Shown: in pieces, positions 11,650 through 23,100 of the stretch
Layout: the number at the start of each line of letters is the position of its first letter
How positions within the stretch are numbered: position 1 is the stretch's first letter
Translations under genes and position numbers: made by a program
Notes under the pieces: generated by a model
Told to the model about the DNA's origin: nothing
The model's input: the letters and a program-made list of their open reading frames with translations, nothing else
The model's database searches: none
Assembly (NCBI GenBank): GCA_036435485.1
Contig: CM071598.1
Coordinates: 194,659,148-194,723,147, forward strand
Direction: 5' to 3'
From: Saposhnikovia divaricata
Taxonomy: Eukaryota; Streptophyta; Magnoliopsida; Apiales; Apiaceae
Length of the DNA: 64,000 bases

Positions 11650-13500
11650 TTACAGTCCAATCAAATTAATTTTTTATTTTTTGAAAATTTGAAAATATCA
11701 TTAAATTAGATATATATTGACATCCGTGCGGTTGGATCGTTGATAAATATATTTCAGAAAATAGAAACAATAATATGGGACAGAGCACTAGTTACGAGTA
11801 CTGGTCAATATAGTATTGGTCTACTAAGATCTCCAACCAAATGAATTTTTTATTTTTTGAAAATTTGGGAATATCATTAAATTAGATATGTCTTGACATC
11901 CGTACGGTTGGACTGTCGAGAAATATATTTTAAAAAATAGAAACAATAATATGGGACAGAGCACTAGTTACGAGTACTGGTCAATATAGTATTGATCTAC
12001 TAAGATCTCCAACAAAATAAATTTTTTATTTTTTGAAAATTTGGGAATATCATTAAATTAGATATGTCTTGACATCTGTACGGTTGGACTGTCGAGAAAT
12101 ATATTTTAAAAAATAGAAACAATAATATGGGACACAACACTAGTTACGAGTACTAGTCAATATAGTATTGATCTACTAAGATCTCCAACCAAATAAATTT
12201 TTTATTTTTTGAAAATTTGGGAATATCATTAAATTAGATCTATCTTGACATTCGTACGGTTGCATCGTCGATAAATGTTTTTAAAAAAATAGAAATAACA
12301 ATCTGGGACAAAGTACTAGTTTGTAGTATAGCCAAATCAATAGTTGACTATTAATTTTACAATCCAAATTAATTTTTAATTTTTTAAAATTTTGGGAATA
12401 TTACTAAATTAGATATATATTGACATCCGTACGGTTTCATCATCAATAAATATTTTTAAAAAAATAGAAATAACAATCTGAGACAAAGTTCTAGTTATTA
12501 GTACTAGTCAAATCAATAGTTGACTACTAATTTTACTATCTAAATTAATTTTTTATTTTTTAAAATTTTAGGAATATCATTAAATTAGATATATCTTGAT
12601 ATTCGTATGGTTGCATCATCGATAAATGTTTTTAAAAAAATAGAAAGAACAATCTAGGACAAAGTACTAGTTTGTAGTACTAGTTAAATCAATAGTTGAC
12701 CACTAATTTTACTATCCAAATTAATTTTTAATTTTTTAAAATTTTGGGAATATCAATAAATTAGATATATATTGACATCCGTACAGTAGCATCGTCGATA
12801 AATATTTTTTAAAAAATAGAAATAACAATCAAAGACAAAGTACTGGTTATTAGTACTAGTCAAATCAATAGTTGACTATTAATTTTAATATCCAAATTTA
12901 TTTTTATTATTTTAAAATTTTAGGAATATGACTAAGTTAGATATATATTGACATTCATATGGTTGGATCATTGATAAATATTTTTTTAAAAATAGAAACA
13001 ATAATCTGGGATAAAGTACTAGTTAGTAGTACAAGTCAAATCAGTAGTTGACTACTAATTTTACTATCAAATTCATTTTAATTTTTTAAAATTTTGGGAA
13101 TATCACTAAATTAGATATATATTGACATTTGTATGGTTGAATCGTCGATAAATATTTTTTAAAAAATAGAAACAATAATCTGGGATAAAGTACTAGTTAG
13201 TAGTACAAGTCAAATCAATATTTGACTACTAATTTTACTATACAAATTAATTTTTTATTTTTTAAATTTTGGGACTATGACTAAATTAGATATATATTGA
13301 CATTTATATGGTTGGATTGACGATAAATATTTTTAAAAAAATAAAAACAATAATCTGGGATAAAGTACTAGTTAGTAGTACTAGTCAAATCAATAGTTGA
13401 CTACTAATTTTACTATCTAAATTAATTTTTTATTTTTTAAAATCATGGAAATATCAGTAAATTAGATATATATTGACATCCGTATGGTTGGTTATTAAAT
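11650..13500 (+). repeat. tandem array, ~176-bp unit, about 10.5 copies
   Basis: The core GACATCCGTACGGTTGGATC, or a variant, recurs at 11719, 11895, 12071, 12247, 12422, 12598, 12774, 12950, 13124, 13299 and 13475, a spacing of 174-176 bp. Each unit also carries an A/T block (ttttttattttttgaaaattt) and a segment with 'actagt...agtactagtcaa'. Units diverge progressively from left to right. The core CCGTACGG is self-palindromic. The same core appears in the array at 18060-19160, in opposite orientation. Confidence 0.85.
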
Positions 13501-13857
13501 ATAGAATTGTGGATATTAAACGAAAATACTCTAATTAAACTATTAATTTTAAAATATGATAAATTTTATAAGATTTTAAAATATGATAAATTTTATAATA
13601 TGTTAACCAAGATATGATTTAATTAGTCGAAATGTGGATCATATTAAAAATTTTATAAGTTTTTCTATTTATTTTTAACTTTAAAAAAATATATAAAATA
13701 ATAAAGGTACGACGGATTTCGATTTTCGTCGTAAGTTCTGCCACAAAAAACAAACGCCTCCCATTAGCTACTCACAATTCACGTGGATCACACCATTCCA
13801 CAATTAGATTAGAACCAAGAAGCACACATCTAACGATCTATATTAAATCAAAACCCC

Positions 13858-14831
13858 TGTTACGTCCCGAAGTATCGTAGAAGGGGGGGTTGAATACGAT
13901 ACTACCAAAAAAAAATAATTCCGAGAATATATCTTTATTGATAATAAACTCGAAGGGGTGTTACAACTTCTAATCCAATGGATTAGCTTCAGAACCAGAA
14001 CACTCCTAAGGATAGTTTAGGCACGAGGACCTTCTACCCGACACTTCCTGAAAGCGGGCTAAGCCGGCTTTCCTACTAGATGGACTGTCTAGTACCTTAC
14101 AAAGAGAAGATATAAGAGAGAGAAGAGAAAGTTGTGTGTTGAGGTGTGTTTTGAAATGAAATACAACAGGCCTATTTATAGGTTTTAGAAAGTTACTATG
14201 TTGTACTATTTCAGCAACCCCCGTGGGCCCCACCAGCCATTTTTTGAATAGTAGCCGCCATTTTCACAGTAGCCGCCATTTGCACAGTAACCACCATTTG
14301 CATAGTAACCGCCATTTGCACAGTAATTACTATTGGCATAGTAACCACTATTTGTATAGTATTACTATTTTTTGCTGTTTCTTTTGGGGCTTCTCTCTTC
14401 TGTTTCAAATATTCTGCTTGAGATATTATATCTGTCCTTGATCGTCAATAGGCTTTGGCAATTCTTTCTATGAATTTATGTGTTGATCCTTCTCGTATGT
14501 GCTGACACTTAGTGCACTGGTCTGGTTCACAAGTGACTAGCACTGATCTTGATCTTCACAACTTTGTTACATTCCAATTGATTATCCTGCAGCAGTATCT
14601 TTAAATAATATAAATACATGGAATCTTTTTGGCCCTTCAACTGAATCATCTGTACATCTTATTCTGTCACTGAGGCTTGATCATGTTAATGAACTTGTTT
14701 CAGCGACTTGATCCATGTTGATGTCTGTTCTTCAAATTTCACGATCCCTGTATAGAGTTAATATTATTTATCTTATCCTAGTTGAGTTATATATGTCCTC
14801 TATTACATATTACATTACAATATGCTATACA
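13858..14831 (+). repeat. probable solo LTR
   Basis: It begins TGTTACGTCCC at 13858 and ends GCTATACA at 14831. The flanks ACCCC at 13853-13857 and 14832-14836 could be a 5-bp target duplication. The sequence 'agaagggggggttgaat' near the left end resembles purine-rich LTR sequence I recall from Sireviruses. No internal retroelement sequence accompanies it. The right duplication lies in a C-run, so the match could be chance. Confidence 0.45.
14245..14372. repeat. 18-bp minisatellite, about 7 copies
   Basis: Imperfect tandem units of the type cagtaaccgccatttgca run from about 14247 to 14370, with some units degenerated to 'tagtattactattt'. The repeat lies inside the probable solo LTR and produces spurious low-complexity reading frames on both strands. 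Confidence 0.8.
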
Positions 14832-14837
14832 ACCCCC

Positions 14838-14890
14838 CTCCCCCTCTTCTCTCTCCCCCCCCCCCCTCGACTGTCACGCCCCTCCCCTGT

Positions 14891-14966
<76 letters not shown>
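14838..14966. repeat. C-rich tract, (CA)n and (TA)n microsatellite
   Basis: Pyrimidine-rich CCCCTC runs (14832-14888) are followed by about 22 CA units (14894-14938) and about 13 TA units (14939-14965). Reading frames here encode only His-Thr or Tyr-Ile repeats and are not genes. Confidence 0.95.
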
Positions 14967-14969
<3 letters not shown>

Positions 14970-15589
14970 TATACATAAAACCACACACACAGAAAGGGCT
15001 CCTTTACCAAAAATCATATCTTCAAAAATTCATAACTTCACTTCTCTTTACCAGCTGTGATTCATGCATATATATTTGGGCTTTTAAAATCAAAATCTTC
15101 ATTTTGATATTTATAATAACCAATTCCGAAGCAATTTTTTTGGGTAATATTTTGATTTTAATTCGATTTTGATGATTCAAGGTGTTTTTGATGATTATGA
15201 GCTTATTATATTATTGATGGGCGAGTTTAGGGACGATTCCATGTTTTTTGAGGTGGTTGGTGTTCGTCGGAGTTTTTATCGATGACCGGATTTTGTTGGA
15301 ACCAATTACTTTCGAGATTGTATATTGACGAATGTTTAAGTTATGATGTGTAGATGATTGTATGTTTTTTTTAGATTTATTAAAATTGTTTTTGGTTCAC
15401 CGAATTCCGGATTTTTGGCCGGAATCGGTGGTCTAAATTTTCTTTTTAAATTCCGGGTTAGTTTATGTGTACATAAGGATGTTAAGTAGTGCATATAATT
15501 TATTAGGATTTTTCTGGACAAATTTTCGAATCGCCGGACATATAATTTATCTGGGTAGAAATTTTTCTGGGTAGAAATTTTTCTGAACA
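14967..15589. other. internal spacer of the nested TIR element
   Basis: AT-rich sequence with no recognisable domain on either strand. Part of it (about 15190-15320) has plausible coding composition but no open frame over 60 codons with a known motif. Confidence 0.5.
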
Positions 15590-15940
15590 GAATTACGACG
15601 GTTGTTCATCATTCATATTCCGTCGTAAGTTCAGAAAATAAGACTAACTTACGACGAAAAATCCGTCGTAAATTATTGATTTATTGCTAAGAAATAATTT
15701 AATTTTCTTTTATATTTAAATGAAAATGGGCCCATGAATTAACTTACGACGGAAATTCCGTCATAAGTTGTTTAATAATTTGCGACGAAAATCGTAATTT
15801 ATGACGAAAATTAAAATTTGTGATGGAAATCTAAACTTCCTACTCGAGCAAAAGTGACGGAAATATTCCGTCGTAATTGACCCCATTTGCGACGGTTTCA
15901 ATTCAAAAAAATCCGTCGTAAATAGCCAGATTTCTTGTAG
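15590..15940. repeat. right subterminal repeat region of the nested TIR element
   Basis: Repeated TTACGACGG, CCGTCGTAA and variants such as TTTGCGACGG occur at roughly 15594, 15622, 15647, 15665, 15744, 15756, 15870, 15890 and 15912, ending in the inverted terminus GCCAGATTTCTTGTAGT. This mirrors the left subterminal region. Confidence 0.7.
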
Positions 15941-17651
15941 TACAAACGTTGTGCTATGCTCTTTCTCTAGCCATGCTTGTCGTTTACCAGGATGTTTGTT
16001 TTTCAAAAATGTCATGTGTTGTCTGCAAGTACAAAAATGAGTATCAAATCTGATCCTACCGTTAATTAAAAGAAAAAACACAAATAAACATGTTCACTAG
16101 GAGTCCTTACTCGATATACGGCACAACTTCAGGCGTATTTTGAAATACATAGAAATGTGCTTTCATGTAGAGATCTTGAGAAACTTCAACTGGTTTACCA
16201 GCTGACAAAGGAATTCCATCTCCATTACCTTTTTCAGATGTGTTGTGCTGGTGTTCTGGAATACCAATAGTGCTCATGACTTTTTTGTATTCGTTGAAGA
16301 ACGCAATTGTTTCTTCTGCAATATGCTCCTCAGCAATGCATCCTTCTGGGTAAGCTTTGTTCCGCACAAGCCCTTTAATAACTTTCATCATCCTCTCAAA
16401 GGGATACATCCACCGAAAGCATATTGGGCCACATAATTTTACCTCTCTAACAAGGTGCACAGTTAGATGAAGCATAACATCAAGAAAGGATGGGGTAAAG
16501 TATTTCTCCATCAAGCATAGTTCGATGAAGCATAACATCAAGAAAGGATGTGGCAAAGCTCCTCATTTTATCGAGTTCTTCTACATTGATTTCTTTGCTA
16601 AATATTGATTTGAAAATAAAAAACAAAGTCTGATAAAATTGCATATCTTGTGGGTTCAGGCATGATAGACCTTATTGCAATTGGCAAGAACTGTTGCATA
16701 AGCATATGGTAATCTTGTGATTTAAGTCCCATTAGCTTCCTATCATTTTCATTCACCAAACTAGAAAAGTTGGAACAATAACCTCGTGGAGCCTTAAGTT
16801 GTGTAATGTGTCACAGAACATGTCTTTTTCATCTTTAGTTAATGTGTAGCAGGATGCAGGAAGTAATGTCTTGTCGCCTTGACTTTTAGCCTGGAACTCT
16901 TGTCTTATCCCAAAATGTGCCAGATCCTTTCGAGCTTGCAACCCATCTTTTGTATATGACTTTAGTCTTCTCATCCACCTTCCACCGTGACATGCCACAA
17001 GTTGGACATACCACCCAGTCCTTGTACTCCTTCCTGTAAAGAATGCAGTTGTTAATGCAAGCATGTATCTTTTCGTATCCTGAACCCATTGCTGTCATTA
17101 TCTTTTTTGCCTCATATGTGTTGTTCACCATCTCGTTACTTTCTGCAGGTAGCATCCTTTTCAACGGAAGTAGCAATTCAGTAAAACACTTATTCTTCAT
17201 TCCATGCTTACTCTTCAATTTTAGTAGTTGAACTGTTGCAGACAACTTTGTGAAGTTAGGACAATATTTATACAAGGGCTTCTCCGCATCTGCAAGTAGT
17301 TCTTGAAACTTGTCAATGTCATCTATGAAATTGTCTTCCGTAGCTTTTACCATTTATATTATTTCTGCAGCATCTGTTAGAATTTCTACTGCATCAAATT
17401 GGTTGGAAGTTGTTGGCTTGTCTTTCTCTCCATGTTTAATCCACCTTGTATAATTTCGATCGATTCCTTATGCGTAAGTGGTAATGCACCTCATCCATAG
17501 AAAGAGAGCAGTGGTTTAAACAGCTTACACATAGACATGGAATAGTGTTCGTTGACATCTTCAAATTAGAAACCGAAAAATCGATAAATGCTACAACTCC
17601 ATCCATATATGGTTCACTGTTTCTATCGGTTAACATCGAAGACTTATCCAT
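15941..17651 (-). pseudogene. TNP2-type CACTA transposase, N-terminal and middle part, internally deleted
   Basis: It starts at an ATG at 17651: MDKSSMLTDR followed by CPCxxC-like and HL...Y blocks of the transposase-associated domain. A frameshift follows near 17440 and a TAA near 17355. Then come YKYCPNFTKLSATVQLLKLK, LLPLKRMLP, CINNCILYRKEY and CPTCGMSRWKVDEK. The sequence jumps straight to CYTLTKDEKDMFC, SLVNENDRKLMGLKSQDYHMLMQQ, FDVM-like HLTVHLVREV, CFRWMYPFERMMK and EGCIAEEHIAEE, with an intron at about 16107-16027. The central block that normally links these parts, several hundred residues with the catalytic acids, is absent. The rest of the protein lies at 10531-10959. It cannot be an active transposase. 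Confidence 0.8.
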
Positions 17652-18059
17652 AACTACATCATATACTTTGAAGCTTTAATATATACCAACTAAAGCAATT
17701 ACGAGCATATTACAGCATAACTACAGCAATTACGAGCATAATTAAGGCATAAAATTCAAAAATAACACATGACTTACTAGGAGAGAGGCGCAAGAGTGAT
17801 TAAGAGTAGAAGGGTGTGAAGCCCAATGAAATTATGGATGAAATCGTTGTGGAGTGTGGATGAACTTTCAATCCAATATTAAGAGAATCGGCTACTTGTT
17901 TGAATCCGAGAGTGTGGTTTCCAAGTGATAGAATAAACTTTCCATTTAGGTATTTGACCACCATACCGGCTACTCCATTTGGACTGAACTTGTTTAAGGC
18001 CCAATTAGAATAGTGTTGGCCAATTAGAATATTGTTGGCCCAAATAGAATATTTAAGGC

Positions 18060-19160
18060 CCGAAAGTGAAAATATTTTTTTTAAATGCATTTTTCGACGA
18101 TCCAACCGTACGGATGTTAATAGATACGCATTATGATGTTGGGGAAAAATAATAAAAAATTCAGGTATTTATCTTGTACGACGTTTTTACAAAGATCTGG
18201 TCAAAGTACTACTCCCAATAACGAGAGTAATCCCCGAAAGTGAAAATATTTTTTTTAAATGAATTTTCGACGATCCAGCCATATGGATGTTAATAGATAC
18301 GCATTGTGATGTTGGGGAAAAATAATCGAAAAATCAGGAATTTATCTTGTACGACGTTTTTACAAATATCTGGTCAAAGTACTACTCCCAATAACGAGAT
18401 TCGTCCCCGAATGTGAATTTTTTTTTTTTAAATGCATTTTTCGATGATCCAACCATATGGATGTTAATAGATACGCATTGTGATGTTGGGGAAAAATAAT
18501 CGAAAAATTAGGAATTTATCTTGTACGAGATTTTTACAAAGATCTGGTCAAAGTACTACTCCCAATAACGAGATTCGTCCCCGAAAGTGAAAAATATTTT
18601 TTTTAAATGCATTTTTTGACGATCCAACCGTACGGATGTTAATAGATACGCATTGTGATGTTGGGGAAAAATAATCGAAAAATCAGGAATTTATCTTTTA
18701 CGACTTTTTTACAAAGATCTGGTCAAAGTACTATACTCCCAATAACGAGATTCGTCCCCGAAAGTGAAAATATTTTTTTTAAATGCATTTTTCGACGATC
18801 CAACCATACGGATGTTAATAGATACGCATTGTGATGTTGGGGAAAAATAATCATAAAATTTGAAATTTATCTTGTACGACGTTTTTACAAAGATCTGGTC
18901 AAAGTACTACTACTAATAACGAGATTCGTCCCCGAAAGTGAAAATATTTTTTTTAAATGCATTTTTCGACGATCCAACCGTACGGATGTTAATAGATACG
19001 CATTCTAATGTTGGGGAAAAATAATCGAAAAATCAGGAATTTATCTTGTACGACGTTTTTACAAAGATCTGATCAAAGTACCACTCCCAATAACGAGATT
19101 CGTCCCCGAAAGTGAAAATATTTTTTTTAAATGCATTTTTCGATGATCCAAATAATTCTT
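18060..19160 (-). repeat. tandem array, ~174-bp unit, about 6.3 copies
   Basis: The plus-strand core GATCCAACCGTACGGATGTTA, or a variant, starts at 18099, 18272, 18446, 18621, 18798 and 18971, and is cut short at 19145. Spacing is 173-177 bp. Each unit contains CCCCGAAAGTGAAAATA, GTACGACGTTTTTACAAAGATCTGG (split here) and CAAAGTACTACTCCCAATAACG. It lies between the two divergent CACTA genes, just upstream of TNP2. On the minus strand its core matches that of the array at 11650-13500. Confidence 0.9.
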
Positions 19161-20120
19161 GATTTTAATAATAAATTCATTTATCTCTATTAATTTTAAT
19201 AAAATAATAAATTACAATATTAATATAAATAATACAATATATTGATATATAAATAATTATTAATTTTAATACATTTTACATTACAATTTACAATTTGTCT
19301 AAAAACAAAGAGGCGGCTAAACTTTCCAAAAATAACTCAAACTTCCCCCCAATTCACTTTCAACAACACTTTACCCCCAAATTCACTTTACACCCAATTC
19401 TCCCTCTTTGTGGACAATAATCTCTCCACAACTTTCAATCGGTGAAATTAGGTTACACCGTCAGTGAAATCTGGTGATATAATCTGGTTTATGTTCTTGG
19501 ATGAAATTAGGGCTTTTTCCACCGGTGTTTAAATCACCTTACTTATCGCAGGTAAACCTTTATTTCCGCAGACTATTAGTGTTATATGAGTTATGTGAGT
19601 TGTATTTCAGATATATGGTTTGAGAGATTGCATGTTTGAGATATATATGTTTGAGTCGTATTTGAGAGATTGAGACTATTTGAGTTGTAATTATATGAAT
19701 AATACTACTATTTGAGACACTTCCATCCTTTTTCTATGATAAACTCTGTGTGGGTATACATTACCTGTAACTTATTTGAGTTATTCGAGTTATATTTGTG
19801 TTATTTTTATTTATATGAGTTATTTGTGTTATATTTGATATATGGTTTGAGAGATTGAATATTTTTTGTTATATTTAAGACACGGAGAGATAGAGATCGA
19901 GAGAAAACATAGTTTTTGTTATATTTGTTATAATCTATTGTTATATTTGACTTTCGCTTTAGTGTTGATGTATTAATATTCTGACATTGTTGTGCTTGTT
20001 GTCTACAGCTAATTTGAGTACCATGGGAAAGAGGTACAGGTTAGTTGTTTACTATGGGGTTAGTTCATGACATGTGTTAAGTGGTAATACACTGGTCCTA
20101 AGTCAAAGGTGTTCGAAGGA
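19161..20120. other. AT-rich upstream region of the TnpA-like gene
   Basis: It begins with about 130 bp of almost pure A/T (19160-19290). Pyrimidine-rich, leader-like sequence (19320-19520) follows, then an intron-like stretch with many TTTGAG/TTATTTGAG words that ends in TTGTCTACAG near 20010. No protein domain is seen. It is a plausible promoter and 5' leader, but no element can be fixed. Confidence 0.4.
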
Positions 20121-23100
20121 ATGGAAGTCTACAATATGATTGTTAAACAAGTTAGGGATTTGGTAGCGGATAGAGCTGTTAACGAAACTAGCTGTTCGTG
20201 AGCAAGCTCGAGCTCGGCTCGTTAAGGGCTCGGTTCGGCTCGGTTCGTTAAGAACTCAAGCTCGAGCTCGAACACAAAAATTGTTCGTTAAGCTTAACGA
20301 GCTCGAGCCGAGCTTTTAGCATGTTCGGCTCGAGCTCGGCTCGATTTTTTTCGGCTCGGTTCGGCTCGTTAAAACTCGAAAAAATTGTATATGTTTTATA
20401 TTTTTTTATATATATTATATATAAAATAATAATATTTTATTATTATTAACGAGCTCGGCTCGTTAAGGGCTCGGCTCGGCTCGGCTCGTTTTGTTCGATA
20501 AAAGCTCGATCTCGGCTTGAGCTCGGCTCGGTTCATTAACGAGCTCGAGCTCGAACACATATTTTTTTCAATAAGAAAGCTCGGCTCGGCTCGGTTCGTC
20601 AGAAAAAGAAAATTTAAGCTCGACTCGGTTCGATCAAAGCTCGGTTCGATCAAAGCTCGGCTCGGCTCAGTTCGTTAACGGCTCTAGTAGCGGATGTAGT
20701 TTCGGATGAAGATAAGCTTTATTTCATGAAAGATGGGGTGATCCCGGATAATGGATATGGTTATTGCTTCGAAACAGTCAATTAAAAGAGTTGGCTATTT
20801 CTTCTAACATGACTGGAGTCTGCAAGATTCATGTCTTCCATTCCTAGTCCATAGCTACTGCACCAGTTTGCATTGAAGAAGAATACCAAGGTAGACTCAT
20901 TTTTGACTTCTCATATTTATTCATGTGTATGTATATTGAACAGATCAATCCTGTAATTTCTAAGGGTTTTTATACTGGTTGTAGGTGGGGGCAATGAGGA
21001 ATTTGAGGATCAATATTCAACGAAAAAGTGTAGCGAATAAGAAGGAGAAAGCACAGAAGAAGGAGAAAGCGCAGAAGAATAATGCGAACAGGAGCAACAA
21101 AAGAATGCTGTCATAGCTAAGAGGGGGCTAACCAGGTTGCCAAAGCTGCGTACCAGGTTTACAAACTCTGGTGGAAAAAGACATGAGGTTGAATTTGACT
21201 CACTTGGTAGGTTAACGGGGGAATACAGATCAGAATTTACGAGTTTTTTGGAGACACGGTCAGGGAGCATGTGGGATTAAGATGGTTAACATGGAAGGAG
21301 GTGCCAAAAGAAGTGAAGGGTAAGCTGTGGGATCAGATAACGGTAAATCAGCTACTTTGCATTAATTACTCTAAATATATGTTACATTTTCAATATGAAA
21401 AACTATTGTTCAACTTATCAGCTTGCCTTTTATGTGTATTAACACCATGTATTATATATTGCATCATTTTTTTGATATATAACTTTGTCGTCGAAAGTTT
21501 GTAATGACTCAGCTTGGTGGGCTGCTTCGCAATTTTAGAAGAAAGATGTATGGAGGATCCATACGACCTAACCTGAATAAACCAGCAAAACATGCGAAAG
21601 TTCCTAGGCAGTATCGTACACTGGTAGAGCAAGCTGATTGGGATAGGTTCGTAGCCCACACGTAAACGGAAAAATTCAAGGTTGTAATCCTTTAATATAC
21701 GGATCATCGTTTGAATTTACGTATATTTCCAATGCACTTTGCGAAAATAATTCTTTTGTCTATTGGAAGGATGTCTCCGTGACTACGAAAAAAGCACGAT
21801 CACAGTCCGTTTATGATCATCGCTTGGGACGAGAAGGATACCCTGGTCTCAGAGAAAAATTGGTAATTCAGATGTGTTTTTTTTTACTAGTGATTATTTT
21901 GGATATTAAATGTCTGATTGTGTCATCGTTGCATTATGCAAGGTTTTGAAAAATGAAATTGCAGTTGATGAGGTCCCCACCCGTGCTTTTATATGGAGGA
22001 AGGGGAGGGAAAACAGAGATGGAGAGTTGTTAGATCCTAAAGAGAAGAACATGGCGGATTATTTAGTAAGTTTAAATATGAGAGTTAGTATATCCTAAAG
22101 TGAAGAACATGTCCTTGTTACTAATTTTCTTCACTTTTTTCTTTACAGATGGATATTGAAGCACAGATAAAGGACGGAGGAATCAAGATTGGGCCGGATG
22201 AGGATGCCCTTATAGTGGTTTTTGGCAAAGAGTAGGGTGCATACTTGAGAGGTGTTGGTTATGGAGTCACTCCCAGTACGTACTGGCATTGTCCTCGGCA
22301 AAGGATAACAGGAAAAAATAAAATCAAGATTCTGGAGCTTCAATTGGAAAATGAGAAACTGTTGCGTGAGAAGAAGGATGAAGAACTGAAGAACCTGTCG
22401 TTGTAGATGGAGCCAACGAACAATAAACTGAATAAAGTCATGGCTCAATTGGATCAGCAAGGTCTGCTTTCAGCAACAAAACGAGATGTAAGGACTAACT
22501 GAACTGAATTCAAAATCCAAATCTGAGTACAATAAATATATAAGCACTACGTAAATTGTTGGAGCTATTTGTGTTCGAATTTAGTTATCTTGTGTCTACA
22601 TTCCAAAACTTAGTTTACAAAACTTGTGTTATCACTTGACTTTCCCATTTGACGTTACATTCTGTAGGGAACACCGATAAGTGGGAATGCTTTGAGGGAT
22701 AGCTGCATTAATGTTACCATCCCAGCATCGAAAGAGTTTTTAACACCTGTAAGTAATGGCTAATTTAATTTCTTTTTAATTTTTTCTAAGTAATTGTTGA
22801 TTTCTTGTCCAAATTTCTTAAATTGTAGGTTAAATCTGTGGAAAAGCAAGTGACTCCTACTGCTGACACATCCATAATGGTGCAAAAGGTGATCACCACC
22901 AGGAGGAAAGTTTATCTATCTCCGCGTATCACTAAATCACAACAAGATCCAATAATTATGCAACAGGTATTAGAATATTGCTAAATGCACATGTATATTG
23001 AGATTAACTTTAACTTTAATATGTTGGCAATTATGCTACTACTTTTGTAGGAAAAGGTGATTAGATCCGGAACAAGGAAGAAGATTAATTTATCTCAGCC

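Larger units (their letters stand above)
10960..15940. mobile_element. non-autonomous TIR element (CACTA-like ends) inside TNP2
   Basis: The left end reads cACTACAAGATATCTGGCCAT and the right end, reversed, ACTACAAGAAATCTGGCTAT. Both continue into many copies of TTACGACGG/CCGTCGTAA. The sequence ACAAAC flanks both sides (10955-10960 and 15941-15946), which could be a 6-bp target duplication. CACTA elements normally give 3 bp and end CACTA/TAGTG, and the right end here reads TAGTA, so superfamily assignment stays open. No transposase is seen inside. The contents are a 176-bp tandem array, a probable solo LTR and microsatellites. It interrupts the transposase exon at EHSTTF. Confidence 0.7.

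Noticed and set aside
14211..14441. Met-Val-Thr and His-Ser repeat reading frames
   Set aside because: Both derive from the 18-bp minisatellite inside the probable solo LTR.
14825..15060. Reading frames on both strands across the CA/TA microsatellite
   Set aside because: They encode only simple-sequence peptides and have no protein features.
17800..18105. Minus-strand frame upstream of TNP2
   Set aside because: It overlaps the start of the 174-bp array and matches no transposase block; TNP2 begins at 17651.
11650..19160. Possible CRISPR-like arrays at the ~175-bp repeats
   Set aside because: Units are contiguous long tandem repeats without spacers, and the DNA is plant nuclear.
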